Positions 14,534 through 22,550 of a stretch of 36,756 nt of DNA are shown here, in pieces (position 1 is the stretch's first letter; every line of letters starts with the position of its first letter). Source of the stretch: Acetobacteraceae bacterium (GTDB taxonomy: Bacteria > Pseudomonadota > Alphaproteobacteria > Acetobacterales > Acetobacteraceae); the NCBI GenBank assembly GCA_027487385.1, contig JAIYDS010000083.1:1-36756 (forward strand), given 5' to 3'. Under the pieces are notes generated by a model. The model did not search any database. It saw only the letters and a program-made list of their open reading frames with translations, and was not told where the DNA came from. A program made the translations under genes and the position numbers.

Positions 14534-15832
14534 TCAAGCGGTGATCCGCCGCGCCGTGGCCTCGTCCATCCGCGGGACGGGCAGGTCCGGGCTGGCGCAG
14601 CCGGCCAGCACCAGCAGGGCAGCGACGCTGGCGGCGAGCTTCAACTGGTGCGGGTGCACCTTGTCGGGCGTATCGGCCGGTGTCAGCAGGAAGCGCATAT
14701 TGGATTGCGGCCGGTCGAAACCCGCGCAGAGACGCAGCGCCGGGATGCCATGGCGCAGGTAGTTGGCATGGTCCGAATTGCCCATGAAGGGCGCGCTGAT
14801 GCCCACCGACAAGCCCGCCGGGCTAAGGGCCGCGTGCAGGAATTCCGCCATGCCCGGCACCCCGCTGGTCAGCGCCGTGAGGCCCTCGGCGCCGGCGAGC
14901 GAATCCAGGTTCACGTTCAGCACGCGCTTCGCGCGCTCGGTGGGCGCCATCTGCGCAAGATGCGCGGCGGAGCCCAGCAGCGCCCATTCCTCGATGTTGA
15001 AGAGGCCGACCTGCACACCGCGCGCGAGGCCCGGCACCACGTCCCGGATCGCCTCGCTCACCGCCAGGGCGCAGGCGAGGCCGCTGGCATTGTCGATGGC
15101 CGAGCAGGCGAGGTCATGCCCATCGATATGCGCCGAGAGCACCACCAGCTCCTCGCCCCGCCCCGGCATGGTGGCGAGCAGGTTTTCCGCCGACCGATCC
15201 TCGAAGACGCCCTCCACGAAGATGCGGATCCGCTGGCCGGATTGCGCGGCCAGCGCCGCGCCCGCCTCGTAGCTCAGCCCCGCGCAGGGAATATTGCCCG
15301 GCGCGCCATTCCCAGCCGAGCCCGTCACCGGCAGCAGCCCGGGCTCATGGCAGGCGATGAGGAAGCCCGCCGCCCCCGCATCCCGCGCGCATTCGTATTT
15401 CTTGCGACGATGCACATGGCCGGTGCCCACCATGAATTCGTGCCGCACCAGGATGATGGCGCCGCGCACCGCCTCGCCGGCGGCCAGGATCTGCTCCGGC
15501 GTGCCGCGACCGAGATCGAGCAGCACCGCCTCCAGCCCCTCGGGCGGGGTGGAAGGGGAGCGTCCCAGCGCCTCGGCCTTGTGGGTCACGCCGCGCGCAT
15601 CGGTGATGCGGGCGCCGATGCGGCTCCAGCCGCGATAGGGGATCGCCTCACGCTGCACCGTGGCGCCGGTGGCTTCGGCCAGGCGGGGGGCGAGCCATTC
15701 GACGGCGGCCTTCTCGCTCGCCGTGCCGGAGAAGCGGCCACCGGTGGCGCAGATGGCGGTGAAATCCTCGACGATGCGCGGCGAGGCCCAGATCCGGCCC
15801 AGCACGGTCTCGATCATCCCCGGGTTCAGCAT
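14534..15832 (-). CDS. M28 family peptidase-like protein with one zinc ligand replaced
   Basis: A 432-residue protein of the M28 aminopeptidase family. The di-zinc site of this family uses His, Asp (bridging), Glu, Asp and His, with a catalytic Glu. Here H235 (SAHIDGHD), D247 (AIDNASG), E281/E282 (NIEEWALLGS) and D310 (NVNLDSL) are present with the normal H-x11-D spacing. The last His, normally in a YHT..DT motif, is Leu383 (FLLTPADTPDKV). An inserted PA-like domain lies between about 90 and 220. The start at 15830-15832 is preceded by AGGAGGTGG, an excellent Shine-Dalgarno; no signal peptide is seen, so the protein is probably cytoplasmic. The C-terminal helix contains LVLAGC, which resembles a lipobox but is in the wrong place. 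It is divergent from the M20 gene. Confidence 0.87.
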   Translation of the reverse strand: MLNPGMIETVLGRIWASPRIVEDFTAICATGGRFSGTASEKAAVEWLAPRLAEATGATVQREAIPYRGWSRIGARITDARGVTHKAEALGRSPSTPPEGLEAVLLDLGRGTPEQILAAGEAVRGAIILVRHEFMVGTGHVHRRKKYECARDAGAAGFLIACHEPGLLPVTGSAGNGAPGNIPCAGLSYEAGAALAAQSGQRIRIFVEGVFEDRSAENLLATMPGRGEELVVLSAHIDGHDLACSAIDNASGLACALAVSEAIRDVVPGLARGVQVGLFNIEEWALLGSAAHLAQMAPTERAKRVLNVNLDSLAGAEGLTALTSGVPGMAEFLHAALSPAGLSVGISAPFMGNSDHANYLRHGIPALRLCAGFDRPQSNMRFLLTPADTPDKVHPHQLKLAASVAALLVLAGCASPDLPVPRMDEATARRITA

Positions 15833-15914
15833 CGCCACCTCCTGGATCAAGGGACCAGGGTGACGCGCCGCGCGGCATGGGTCTAGGCTTGACCGGACAA
15901 GCAGGAGCGGAATC

Positions 15915-17075
15915 ATGACCGACATCCATCGCCACGCCGCCGGCATGCAATCGGCCCTTCCCGAGATCCTCGCGATGGCCGAGCGCTGCGTGAACATCGA
16001 CAGCGGCAGCTACCTGGCCGGCGGGGTGAATGCCGTGATCGACATCTGGGCGGGCATGGCGGCCGGCATGGGCTTCGCCGTGGAACGCACCCCCCTGCCC
16101 GGCTTCGGCGACCAGATGACGGCGCGCCTGCCGCTCGGCGGCAATGGCCCGCGTATCCTGGTTCTGGGCCATGCCGACACCGTCTGGCCCGCCGGCATCG
16201 CCGCCGAATGGCCCTTCACGCGTGAGGGCGACCGCATCACCGGCCCGGGCGTCGGCGACATGAAGACCAATGTGGTGATGGCGCTGCACGCCATCCGCAT
16301 GCTGCTGGCCGAGAAGGCGCTGGGCCACCTGGCCTCGATCACCCTCTGCATCGTCCCGGATGAGGAGATCGGCAGCCCCGGCAGCCGTGCCTGGCTGGAA
16401 GCGGAATCGCGCGAGGCGGATCTCTGCCTGACGCTGGAGCCCTGTCGCCCGAATGGCGGCATGGTGGTCGGCCGCGGCGCGGTCGGTGCCTTCTATCTGA
16501 ACGCGACCGGCATCACCGCCCATGTGGGCTCGGCGCGGGAGAAGGGCGCCTCGGCCGTGGCCGCGCTGGCGGCGCTGGTGGCGCCCTTGGAGGCGCTGGG
16601 TGACCCGCCGAACGGGCTCTGCGCCACCGTCGGCATCCTGCGCGGCGGCGAGGCGCGGCAGGTGGTGCCGGGCTCGGCTGAGCTGCATCTCGATCTCCGC
16701 GCGCCGGATGATGCCTCGGGCGAGAAGCTGCTGGAGGAGGTGCGCGCCATCGCCGCCCGCCCGCCCCGTGATCCGCGCGTGACCATCACCTCCCGCGGCG
16801 GCTTCACCCGCCCCGCCTTCCCGACCCATGAAGGCACGCGCGCGCTCTATGCGAAGGCGGAGGAATTCTGCGCGACCCTCGGCATCCCGGTACACCAGGT
16901 GGTCTCGCGCGGCGGCTCCGATGGGAGTTTCGCCGCGCGGCTTGGCGTGCCGACGCTGGATGGCCTCGGCCCCATCACGCATGAGACCTGCAGCCGGCGG
17001 GAATGGGTGGAGGTGCCCTCCATCGTCACGCGGGGCGCGGTGCTGGCGGGGCTGATGGCCTCGGCGGGCCGCTGA
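15915..17075 (+). CDS. M20 family metallopeptidase (glutamate carboxypeptidase-like)
   Basis: A 386-residue zinc hydrolase resembling carboxypeptidase G2, which removes C-terminal Glu-type residues from peptides or N-acyl amino acids. All expected active-site elements are visible: H86 and D88 in LGHADTVWP, D115 in GVGDMK, catalytic E150 and ligand E151 in DEEIGS, E175 in LTLEPC, and H356 in GPITHET. The dimerisation domain (about 185-295) contains the conserved TAHVGS (H203). There is no signal peptide, so it acts in the cytoplasm, in contrast to periplasmic CPG2. GGAG stands before the ATG. The 82-base gap to the divergent M28 gene holds the imperfect palindrome CTTGACCGGACAAG (15888-15901), a possible operator. 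Unlike its neighbours, this enzyme appears fully equipped for catalysis. Confidence 0.92.
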   Translation: MTDIHRHAAGMQSALPEILAMAERCVNIDSGSYLAGGVNAVIDIWAGMAAGMGFAVERTPLPGFGDQMTARLPLGGNGPRILVLGHADTVWPAGIAAEWPFTREGDRITGPGVGDMKTNVVMALHAIRMLLAEKALGHLASITLCIVPDEEIGSPGSRAWLEAESREADLCLTLEPCRPNGGMVVGRGAVGAFYLNATGITAHVGSAREKGASAVAALAALVAPLEALGDPPNGLCATVGILRGGEARQVVPGSAELHLDLRAPDDASGEKLLEEVRAIAARPPRDPRVTITSRGGFTRPAFPTHEGTRALYAKAEEFCATLGIPVHQVVSRGGSDGSFAARLGVPTLDGLGPITHETCSRREWVEVPSIVTRGAVLAGLMASAGR

Positions 17076-17662
17076 GCCTCGACGAACTCACCGCCGAGAT
17101 CGCGGCCTGCCGGGTTTGCGCGGCGCACCTGCCGGCGGGCTGCCGGCCGGTGGTGCGACTCGGCGCCACGGCGCGGCTGCTGGTCATCGGCCAGGCGCCC
17201 GGCACGCGCGTGCATGCCAGCGGCACCCCCTGGGATGACGCCAGCGGGAAGCGCCTGCGCGAATGGATGGGGGTGGATGCCGCGCTGTTCTACGACACGC
17301 GCCACATCGCCATCATGCCCATGGGCTTCTGCTATCCGGGCACCGGGGCTGCCGGGGATCTGCCCCCGCGGCCGGAATGCGCGCCGCTCTGGCATGAGCG
17401 GGTGCTGGCGCGATTGCCGGAGGTGCGGCTGACGCTGCTGGTCGGCGCCTTTGCGCAGCGCCGCTACCTGCCGGGCGCGCGCCGGCAGAGCGTGGCGGAG
17501 ATCGTGCAGGGCTTCGCGGCGCATGGCCCGCGCTTCTTCCCCCTGCCCCACCCCTCCTGGCGCAGCACGGGCTGGGTCCAGCGCAACCCCTGGTTCACGG
17601 CCGAGGTGCTGCCGGCGCTGCGCGCCCGCCTTGCCAGCTTGCTGCCGGTCAGGGGCGAATGA
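17003..17662 (+). CDS. Uracil-DNA glycosylase-family protein with Fe-S cysteines
   Basis: A uracil-DNA glycosylase superfamily protein, which would excise uracil or a related base from DNA. Seen, numbered from the ATG at 17003: CRVC (C36, C39), C110 in GFCYPG and C126 in RPEC, matching the four-Cys pattern of iron-sulfur UDGs; the motif GQAPGTRVHASGTPWDD (Gln where many have Glu); and PHPSWR (HPS, 183-185). The start is uncertain. The first recognisable family residues are LSLDELTAEI, beginning at a CTG at 17072 that overlaps the M20 stop. The only upstream ATG, at 17003, overlaps the M20 gene by 73 bases and encodes an unconvincing Gly/Ala-rich stretch. The 3' end overlaps the convergent IclR gene by 14 bases. 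Its presence in a catabolic block looks incidental. Confidence 0.85.
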   Translation: MGGGALHRHAGRGAGGADGLGGPLSLDELTAEIAACRVCAAHLPAGCRPVVRLGATARLLVIGQAPGTRVHASGTPWDDASGKRLREWMGVDAALFYDTRHIAIMPMGFCYPGTGAAGDLPPRPECAPLWHERVLARLPEVRLTLLVGAFAQRRYLPGARRQSVAEIVQGFAAHGPRFFPLPHPSWRSTGWVQRNPWFTAEVLPALRARLASLLPVRGE

Positions 17663-18422
17663 GTTCGGGCAGGCTGGGTTCGGAACGCGGCGGCGCGCCC
17701 AAGGCCAGGGAAAGGCGGCCCGCCGCCTCGGCCATCCGGGCCGCCAGCGCCTCCAGATCCGCGACGCGCAGCCGCTCGATCGGGCCGCTGAGGGTGAGCG
17801 CGCCCCGCAAGGCACCAGCCACGCCATAAACCGCCGTGGCGAGCGAGGCGGTCTGCGGGTTCAGAAGCCCCGCCGTGTAGAAAACCCTTGGGCGACCATT
17901 CTTCAGCTCCACCGCCCAATCCGCCGTGATCAGGGCGCGGCTGGCGGAGGTGGCATCCAGCGGCACGGCCTTGCGGACCGATTGCACATCCCGCACCGAT
18001 TGCGGGCTTTCCACCCGGAAGAGCGTCAATCGCCGCTCCTGCTCACGAATCTGGAAGGCGGCACTCTCGCCGGTGGCGAGCGCCAGCTGGTTCAGCACCG
18101 GCAGGACGTGATCCTCCAGCCGGAAATGGGCGCGATAGGTGTCGCCCAGCTGCAGCAGCTGCGCGCCGAGCTGATAGCGGCCATTGGCCAAGCGGACGAC
18201 GTAGCCCATGCGCTCCAGCGAGGCGAGGCTGCGCAGTACCGTGGGCTTGGGCAGTTCGGTGGCCCGTGCGAGCTCGGAGAGACCCCGCGATTCCGGTGGG
18301 CCCAGAAAGGCGTCGAGAATGGCAAGGCCGCGCTCTACGGAAATCACGCCCACGGTTTTGCGCGGCGCGGGCGGGGCGACGTCCTGCGAATCGTTCATGC
18401 GGTGCATTGTTTCCGAGTGCAT
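17649..18422 (-). CDS. IclR family transcriptional regulator
   Basis: A 257-residue regulator. The N-terminal winged helix-turn-helix is at about residues 25-85 (VISVERGLAILDAFLG, LSELARATELPKPTVLRSLASLERMGYV). The C-terminal effector domain has HVLPVLNQLALATGESA, SVRKAVPLDATSASRALI and ATAVYGVAGALRGALTLSGP. IclR proteins bind as dimers or tetramers and commonly control the adjacent divergent catabolic genes, so hyuAB is the likely target. Several in-frame ATGs occur (18422, 18407, 18398), none with a strong Shine-Dalgarno; I give the longest. The 445-base region before hyuA carries several palindromes that could be its operators. The usual zinc- or effector-binding residues cannot be assigned from sequence alone. 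Confidence 0.9.
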   Translation of the reverse strand: MHSETMHRMNDSQDVAPPAPRKTVGVISVERGLAILDAFLGPPESRGLSELARATELPKPTVLRSLASLERMGYVVRLANGRYQLGAQLLQLGDTYRAHFRLEDHVLPVLNQLALATGESAAFQIREQERRLTLFRVESPQSVRDVQSVRKAVPLDATSASRALITADWAVELKNGRPRVFYTAGLLNPQTASLATAVYGVAGALRGALTLSGPIERLRVADLEALAARMAEAAGRLSLALGAPPRSEPSLPELIRP

Positions 18423-18867
18423 GCGCTTTTTGCGTGCGGGTCAATGGCTGGGACAACCCGGCAGGTTTTCGTGCCAGATTCGCCTTTGCTTGACACTATA
18501 TGCCCGATCGGTTCACCCTGCGGACCTAGGGTCCATTTTGCCTTTCGCGTAGGGCTGTTCGGAGATTGCCGACCATTTGCCGAACCGTCGCTCTCGCCGA
18601 AACCGCCCCGATGGGGACCAGGTCCAACCGATTTTCATGGAAAATTTGTCCGGACCGATTTAGGCTGTGATCCATCGCCGTTTCCCCACGGCCATGGAGC
18701 CGCCTCATGCGCCGCCAACCCGTGACCGTCTTTCCCCGGCCAGTCCCGATGCTTGGCCCAAGGCGATATCCCGCCGCGAAGCCCGCCTGATCCGGGCCAA
18801 TACCTCTGCTGGACAGAGATGGTCCCAGCCATGAACATCACGCCCCTGTAACGGAATCCATGCCCTC
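18423..18867. promoter_or_regulatory. Long divergent regulatory region between iclR-type gene and hyuA
   Basis: No convincing gene lies in these 445 bases. They hold a cluster of short palindromes: GGACC-TAG-GGTCC at 18522-18534, GGACC-A-GGTCC at 18615-18625, the IclR-operator-like GGAAAATTTGTCC at 18639-18651, and GTCCGGAC at 18648-18655 overlapping it. TTGACA at 18490-18495 could be a -35 box, but a good -10 is not evident at the right distance. A mini-ORF ATG-CCC-TCG-TGA at 18860-18871 overlaps the GTG start of hyuA. The palindromes are seen; their use by the IclR protein is inferred. Confidence 0.55.
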
Positions 18868-20964
18868 GTGACGCCCCTTGCCCCTCAACGCCAACTCTCC
18901 CTCGGGATCGACATCGGCGGCACCTTCACCGATCTCGTGCTGCATGATCCGGTCGGGCAGCGCGCGGGCTCGCTGAAGATCCTGACCACCCATGGCGATC
19001 CGGTCAGGGGCATCCTGGAAGGCACACGCCGCCTGCTGGGCGAGGCCGGGGTGGAAGCCGGCGAGATCGCCCGCGTCGTGCATGCCACCACGCTCTTCAC
19101 CAATGCGCTGATCGAGCGAAAGGGCGCGCTGATCGCCCTGATCACCACGGCAGGCTTCCGCGATGTGCTGAAGATCGGCCGGGAGCGGCGCTATGAGCTG
19201 TTCGACCTCTCGCTCCGCCCACCCGCGCCGCTGATGCCGGATCACCTGCGCCTCGAAGTGCCCGAGCGGGTGAAAGCGGATGGCACCGTGCTCACGCCGC
19301 TCGACTTCGCAGCCCTCGATGCCGCGGCGGATGAGGCGGTGGCGGCGGGGGCCGAGGCCCTGGCCATCCTGTTCCTCCACAGCGACCTTCACCCGGCGCA
19401 TGAGGCCATGGCCGCGGCCCGGATCACCGCCCGGCATCCGGGGCTTTCGGTCACCGCCTCGCACGCCATCGTGCGCGAGGTCCGCGAATATGAGCGCGGC
19501 TGCACCGCCAGCGCCAACGCCTACATCGCTCCCATGGCGCAAGGCTATCTGGCCCGGTTGGGCGGGGAATTGGCGGGGCTTGGCATTGGCGCGCCGCTGT
19601 TGCTCATGCTCTCCAATGGCGGGCTGACCCATCTGGAGGAAGCGAGCCGCGCCCCGGTGCAGCTGCTGGAATCCGGCCCCGCCGCCGGCGCCCTGGCCGC
19701 CGCCCACCTGGCCGGCGCCGAAGAGCCGCGCATCCTCGCCTTCGACATGGGCGGCACCACCGCCAAGCTCTGCGTCGTCGAACATGGCGAGCCCGAGATC
19801 GTCTTCGGCTTCGAGGCCGCGCGCCAGGCCCGCTTCATCGAGGGCAGCGGCCTGCCCATCCGCATCTCCGCCGTGGACCTCATGGAGATCGGCGCGGGAG
19901 GCGGCAGCATCGCGCGGCGCGATGCCATCGGGCTGCTCAAGGTCGGGCCGGACAGCGCAGGCTCCGAGCCCGGGCCGGCCTGCTACGGGCGCGGCGGCAC
20001 CGAGGCCACGGTGACGGATGCCAATCTCCTGCTCGGCTATCTGGAGCCCACGCGCTTCGCCGGCGGCCGCCTGCCGCTGGACCGCGAGGCGGCGGCCGCG
20101 GCCCTGGGCCGCCTCGCACAAGCGCTCGGCATCAGCGTCGCGCAGACGGCATGGGGGATTCATGACGTCGTGACGGAGGCCATGGCCAGCGCCGCGCGCA
20201 CCCACCTCGCCGAGCGCGGGCGCGACGCCTCCGGCTTTACGCTGGTCTGCACCGGCGGCGGCGGGCCGGTGCATGGCTTCCACCTCGCGCGCAAACTGGG
20301 CATCCGGCGCATCATCGTGCCGCCCGAGGCGGGCGTCGCCTCGGCCCTTGGCCTGCTCACGGCGCCGCCGCGGGTGGACCGCGTGGCCACCCTGGGCCGG
20401 CGGCTGCTGCACTGGTCCGCCGCCGCTCTGGAGGGCGCCTTTGCCGCCCTGGAGGCGGAGGCCCGCGCCGTGCTGGCGCAGGGCGGCTGGGCGGATGACG
20501 CCCCCCCACCCGAGCGCGTGGTGGATGCCCGCTGCCTGGGCCAGGGCGCGCATATGCCCGTGACCCTGCCGCCCGCCCCCTGGCCCAGCGAGGACGCCGC
20601 GCTGCACGCGATGATCGCCGAGGCCTTCGCCGCCGCCTATCAGGAGCGCTTCCGCCGCCCGCCGCCCGCCGTACCGATCGACCTCGTCCACGCGCGCGTC
20701 GTGCTGCGCGGGGAGCGCCAGCCCCTGCGCCTGGCCGCCATGAAGCACGCCTGGGGCGGACCTGCCCTGGCGCATCAGCGCGAGGTGCTGGGCGATGGCA
20801 CCAGCGCCATGGCCGACATCTACAACCGCGTCAGCCTGCTGCCGGGCTTCTCCGCCTGCGGCCCAGCCCTGGTGGAGGAGGATGGCTCCACCCTCGTCAT
20901 CGGCCGGGGCGGCAAGTTCAGCGTGCTGGAGAACGGCAATATCCTGGTGGAACTGGCCGCATGA
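18868..20964 (+). CDS. hyuA: Hydantoinase/oxoprolinase family protein, subunit A
   Basis: A 698-residue HyuA-type subunit, the ATP-binding half of ATP-dependent N-methylhydantoinase, 5-oxoprolinase and acetophenone- or acetone-carboxylase-like enzymes. Seen: N-terminal nucleotide-binding motif LGIDIGGTFTDLVL; VVHATTLFTNALIERKGA; YERGCTASANAYIAP; SNGGLTHLEEA and ESGPAAGALAAAHLAG; and the second phosphate motif FDMGGTTAKLCVVE. EIGAGGGSIAR and VCTGGGGPVHGF follow. The start is GTG at 18868, since the nearest ATG (18860) runs into a stop after three codons. It overlaps hyuB by ATGA. The reaction is probably ATP-driven opening of a cyclic amide or imide in the cytoplasm. Hydantoinase and oxoprolinase substrates cannot be separated by eye. 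Confidence 0.92.
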   Translation: MTPLAPQRQLSLGIDIGGTFTDLVLHDPVGQRAGSLKILTTHGDPVRGILEGTRRLLGEAGVEAGEIARVVHATTLFTNALIERKGALIALITTAGFRDVLKIGRERRYELFDLSLRPPAPLMPDHLRLEVPERVKADGTVLTPLDFAALDAAADEAVAAGAEALAILFLHSDLHPAHEAMAAARITARHPGLSVTASHAIVREVREYERGCTASANAYIAPMAQGYLARLGGELAGLGIGAPLLLMLSNGGLTHLEEASRAPVQLLESGPAAGALAAAHLAGAEEPRILAFDMGGTTAKLCVVEHGEPEIVFGFEAARQARFIEGSGLPIRISAVDLMEIGAGGGSIARRDAIGLLKVGPDSAGSEPGPACYGRGGTEATVTDANLLLGYLEPTRFAGGRLPLDREAAAAALGRLAQALGISVAQTAWGIHDVVTEAMASAARTHLAERGRDASGFTLVCTGGGGPVHGFHLARKLGIRRIIVPPEAGVASALGLLTAPPRVDRVATLGRRLLHWSAAALEGAFAALEAEARAVLAQGGWADDAPPPERVVDARCLGQGAHMPVTLPPAPWPSEDAALHAMIAEAFAAAYQERFRRPPPAVPIDLVHARVVLRGERQPLRLAAMKHAWGGPALAHQREVLGDGTSAMADIYNRVSLLPGFSACGPALVEEDGSTLVIGRGGKFSVLENGNILVELAA

Positions 20965-22502
20965 CCGCCCTGGATCCGGTCAAGCTGGAACTGGTCTGGA
21001 CGCGGCTGATCTCCGCCGTGGACGAGGCGGCCAAGGCCATCGTCCGCACCTCCTTCTCCACACTCTCCAACGAGGCGAATGACTTCGCCTGCGTGCTGAC
21101 GGATGCGGAGGCCCGCTCACTCGCGCAGAACACGGGCTCGATCCCGAGCTTCATCGGCACGCTGCCCAACACGGTGCGCGCCATCCGCGAGGCGATCCCG
21201 GAGGCCGAGATGCAGCCGGGCGACATCTACGTGACCAACAACCCCTGGATCGGCACCGGGCATCTGAATGATGTCTGCCTCGTTCGGCCGATCTTCCATG
21301 GCGGGCGCATCGTGGCCTATGGCGCCACCACCAGCCATGTGCCCGATATCGGCGGGCGGGTGCGCAGCACCGAGGCGCGGGAGCTTTTCGAGGAGGGCTT
21401 CCACATCCCGCCCATGCGCCTGCTGCGCGACGGCGTGGCGGATGCGACGCTGATCAGGCTGCTGCGCACCAATATCCGCACGCCCGACCAGACCGAGGGC
21501 GACATCTGGGCCCAGGCCTCGGCCGTGACCCTGATCGGCGACCGCGTGGTGCAGACGCTGCTGGATCATGGCCTGGATGACCTTTCGGAAGTGGCCACAG
21601 AGATCTTCGACCGCTCGGAAGCCGCCATGATCGCGCGGCTGCGGGCGGTGCCCGAGGGCAGCTGGACCGCCAGCTTCGAGACGGATGGGATGGACCAGCC
21701 CTTTCATCTCGCGGTGCGGGTCACGCTGAAGGACGGCCAATTGCTGGCGGATTTCACCGGCAGCAGCCCGCAGCAGCCACGCTCGGTGAATTGCCCCTTC
21801 ACCTACACCCGCGCCATGACCTGGTTCGTGTTGAAGGCCATGCTGCTGCCCGAACTGCCCAGCAATGACGGCATCTTCCGCCCGATCCGGCTGCACGTGC
21901 CCGAGGGCTGCATCCTGAACCCGCGCGAGCCCGCCCCCGTGGGCGGCCGCGCCGCCACCGGCCATTACGTGCCGGTGCTGATCTTCCAAGCCATGGCCGA
22001 GGCCCTGCCCGACAAGGTGCGCGCGGCCCCGGGCAGCCCGCTCTGGATGCTGAGCCTCGCGGGCCGCGACCAGGCGGGGCAGCCCTATGCCGGCACGCTG
22101 TTCTTCAATGGCGGCACCGGCGCGGGGGCGGCGCAGGAGGGGGCGGATTCCATCTCCTGGCCCTCCAACATCTCAGCGACGCCGGTCGAAGTCGCCGAGC
22201 GCACGGCGCCCGTGCTCATCCACCGCAAGGTGCAGTTGCACGAATCCGGCGGCAGCGGGCGCCAGCGCGGCGGCAAGGGGCATGAGACGGAGATCGAATG
22301 CGAGGCCGATGGCATCGCGGCGGTCTTCGTCACCGAGCGGATCAAATACCCCGCCCCCGGCCTCTTCGGGGGCGGCGCTGGGGCGCGGGGCGAGGTGCTG
22401 ATCGACGGCAAGCCCACGAATACCCGGACGCAGCAGGTGCTGAACAAGGGGACGCGCGTCACGGTGCGGACACCGGGGGGTGGTGGGTTCGGGGAGGCGT
22501 AG
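20961..22502 (+). CDS. hyuB: Hydantoinase/oxoprolinase family protein, subunit B
   Basis: A 513-residue HyuB-type subunit that partners HyuA. The sequence fits the family from end to end: LVWTRLISAVDEAAKAIVRT near the start, GDIYVTNNPWIGTGHLNDV, GATTSHVPDIGG, NCPFTYTRAMTW, NPREPAPVGGRAATGH and FFNGGTGAGAAQEGAD, ending in the glycine-rich RTPGGGGFGEA. The N-x-P-W-x-G-TGHLND stretch and SHVPDIGG carry residues associated with the metal site in this family. The ATGA overlap with hyuA indicates coupled translation and a stoichiometric complex. Repeat copy D starts 12 bases after the stop. The full-length family match and intact motifs suggest an active enzyme. Confidence 0.92.
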   Translation: MTALDPVKLELVWTRLISAVDEAAKAIVRTSFSTLSNEANDFACVLTDAEARSLAQNTGSIPSFIGTLPNTVRAIREAIPEAEMQPGDIYVTNNPWIGTGHLNDVCLVRPIFHGGRIVAYGATTSHVPDIGGRVRSTEARELFEEGFHIPPMRLLRDGVADATLIRLLRTNIRTPDQTEGDIWAQASAVTLIGDRVVQTLLDHGLDDLSEVATEIFDRSEAAMIARLRAVPEGSWTASFETDGMDQPFHLAVRVTLKDGQLLADFTGSSPQQPRSVNCPFTYTRAMTWFVLKAMLLPELPSNDGIFRPIRLHVPEGCILNPREPAPVGGRAATGHYVPVLIFQAMAEALPDKVRAAPGSPLWMLSLAGRDQAGQPYAGTLFFNGGTGAGAAQEGADSISWPSNISATPVEVAERTAPVLIHRKVQLHESGGSGRQRGGKGHETEIECEADGIAAVFVTERIKYPAPGLFGGGAGARGEVLIDGKPTNTRTQQVLNKGTRVTVRTPGGGGFGEA

Positions 22503-22513
22503 AGAAAAAAGGG

Positions 22514-22549
22514 CCTCCGGCGGCCGGGGCCGAGGGGCCCCGGACCCCG
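22514..22549 (-). repeat. Intergenic structured repeat, copy D
   Basis: Fourth copy of the 36-base element, between the convergent hyuB and rnd genes. Stem 22525-22532 (CCGGGGCC) pairs with 22537-22544 (GGCCCCGG) around the loop GAGG. An A-run (22506-22511) gives a T-run on the minus strand, so this copy fits termination of the rnd transcript. Confidence 0.85.
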
Positions 22550-22550
22550 G

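Noticed and set aside
18868..22502. Creatinine/N-methylhydantoin pathway together with the amidohydrolase at 3062
   Set aside because: HyuAB alone does not define the substrate, the amidohydrolase lies 14 kb away and has an altered HxxE motif, and no carbamoylsarcosine amidase or sarcosine enzymes are seen.
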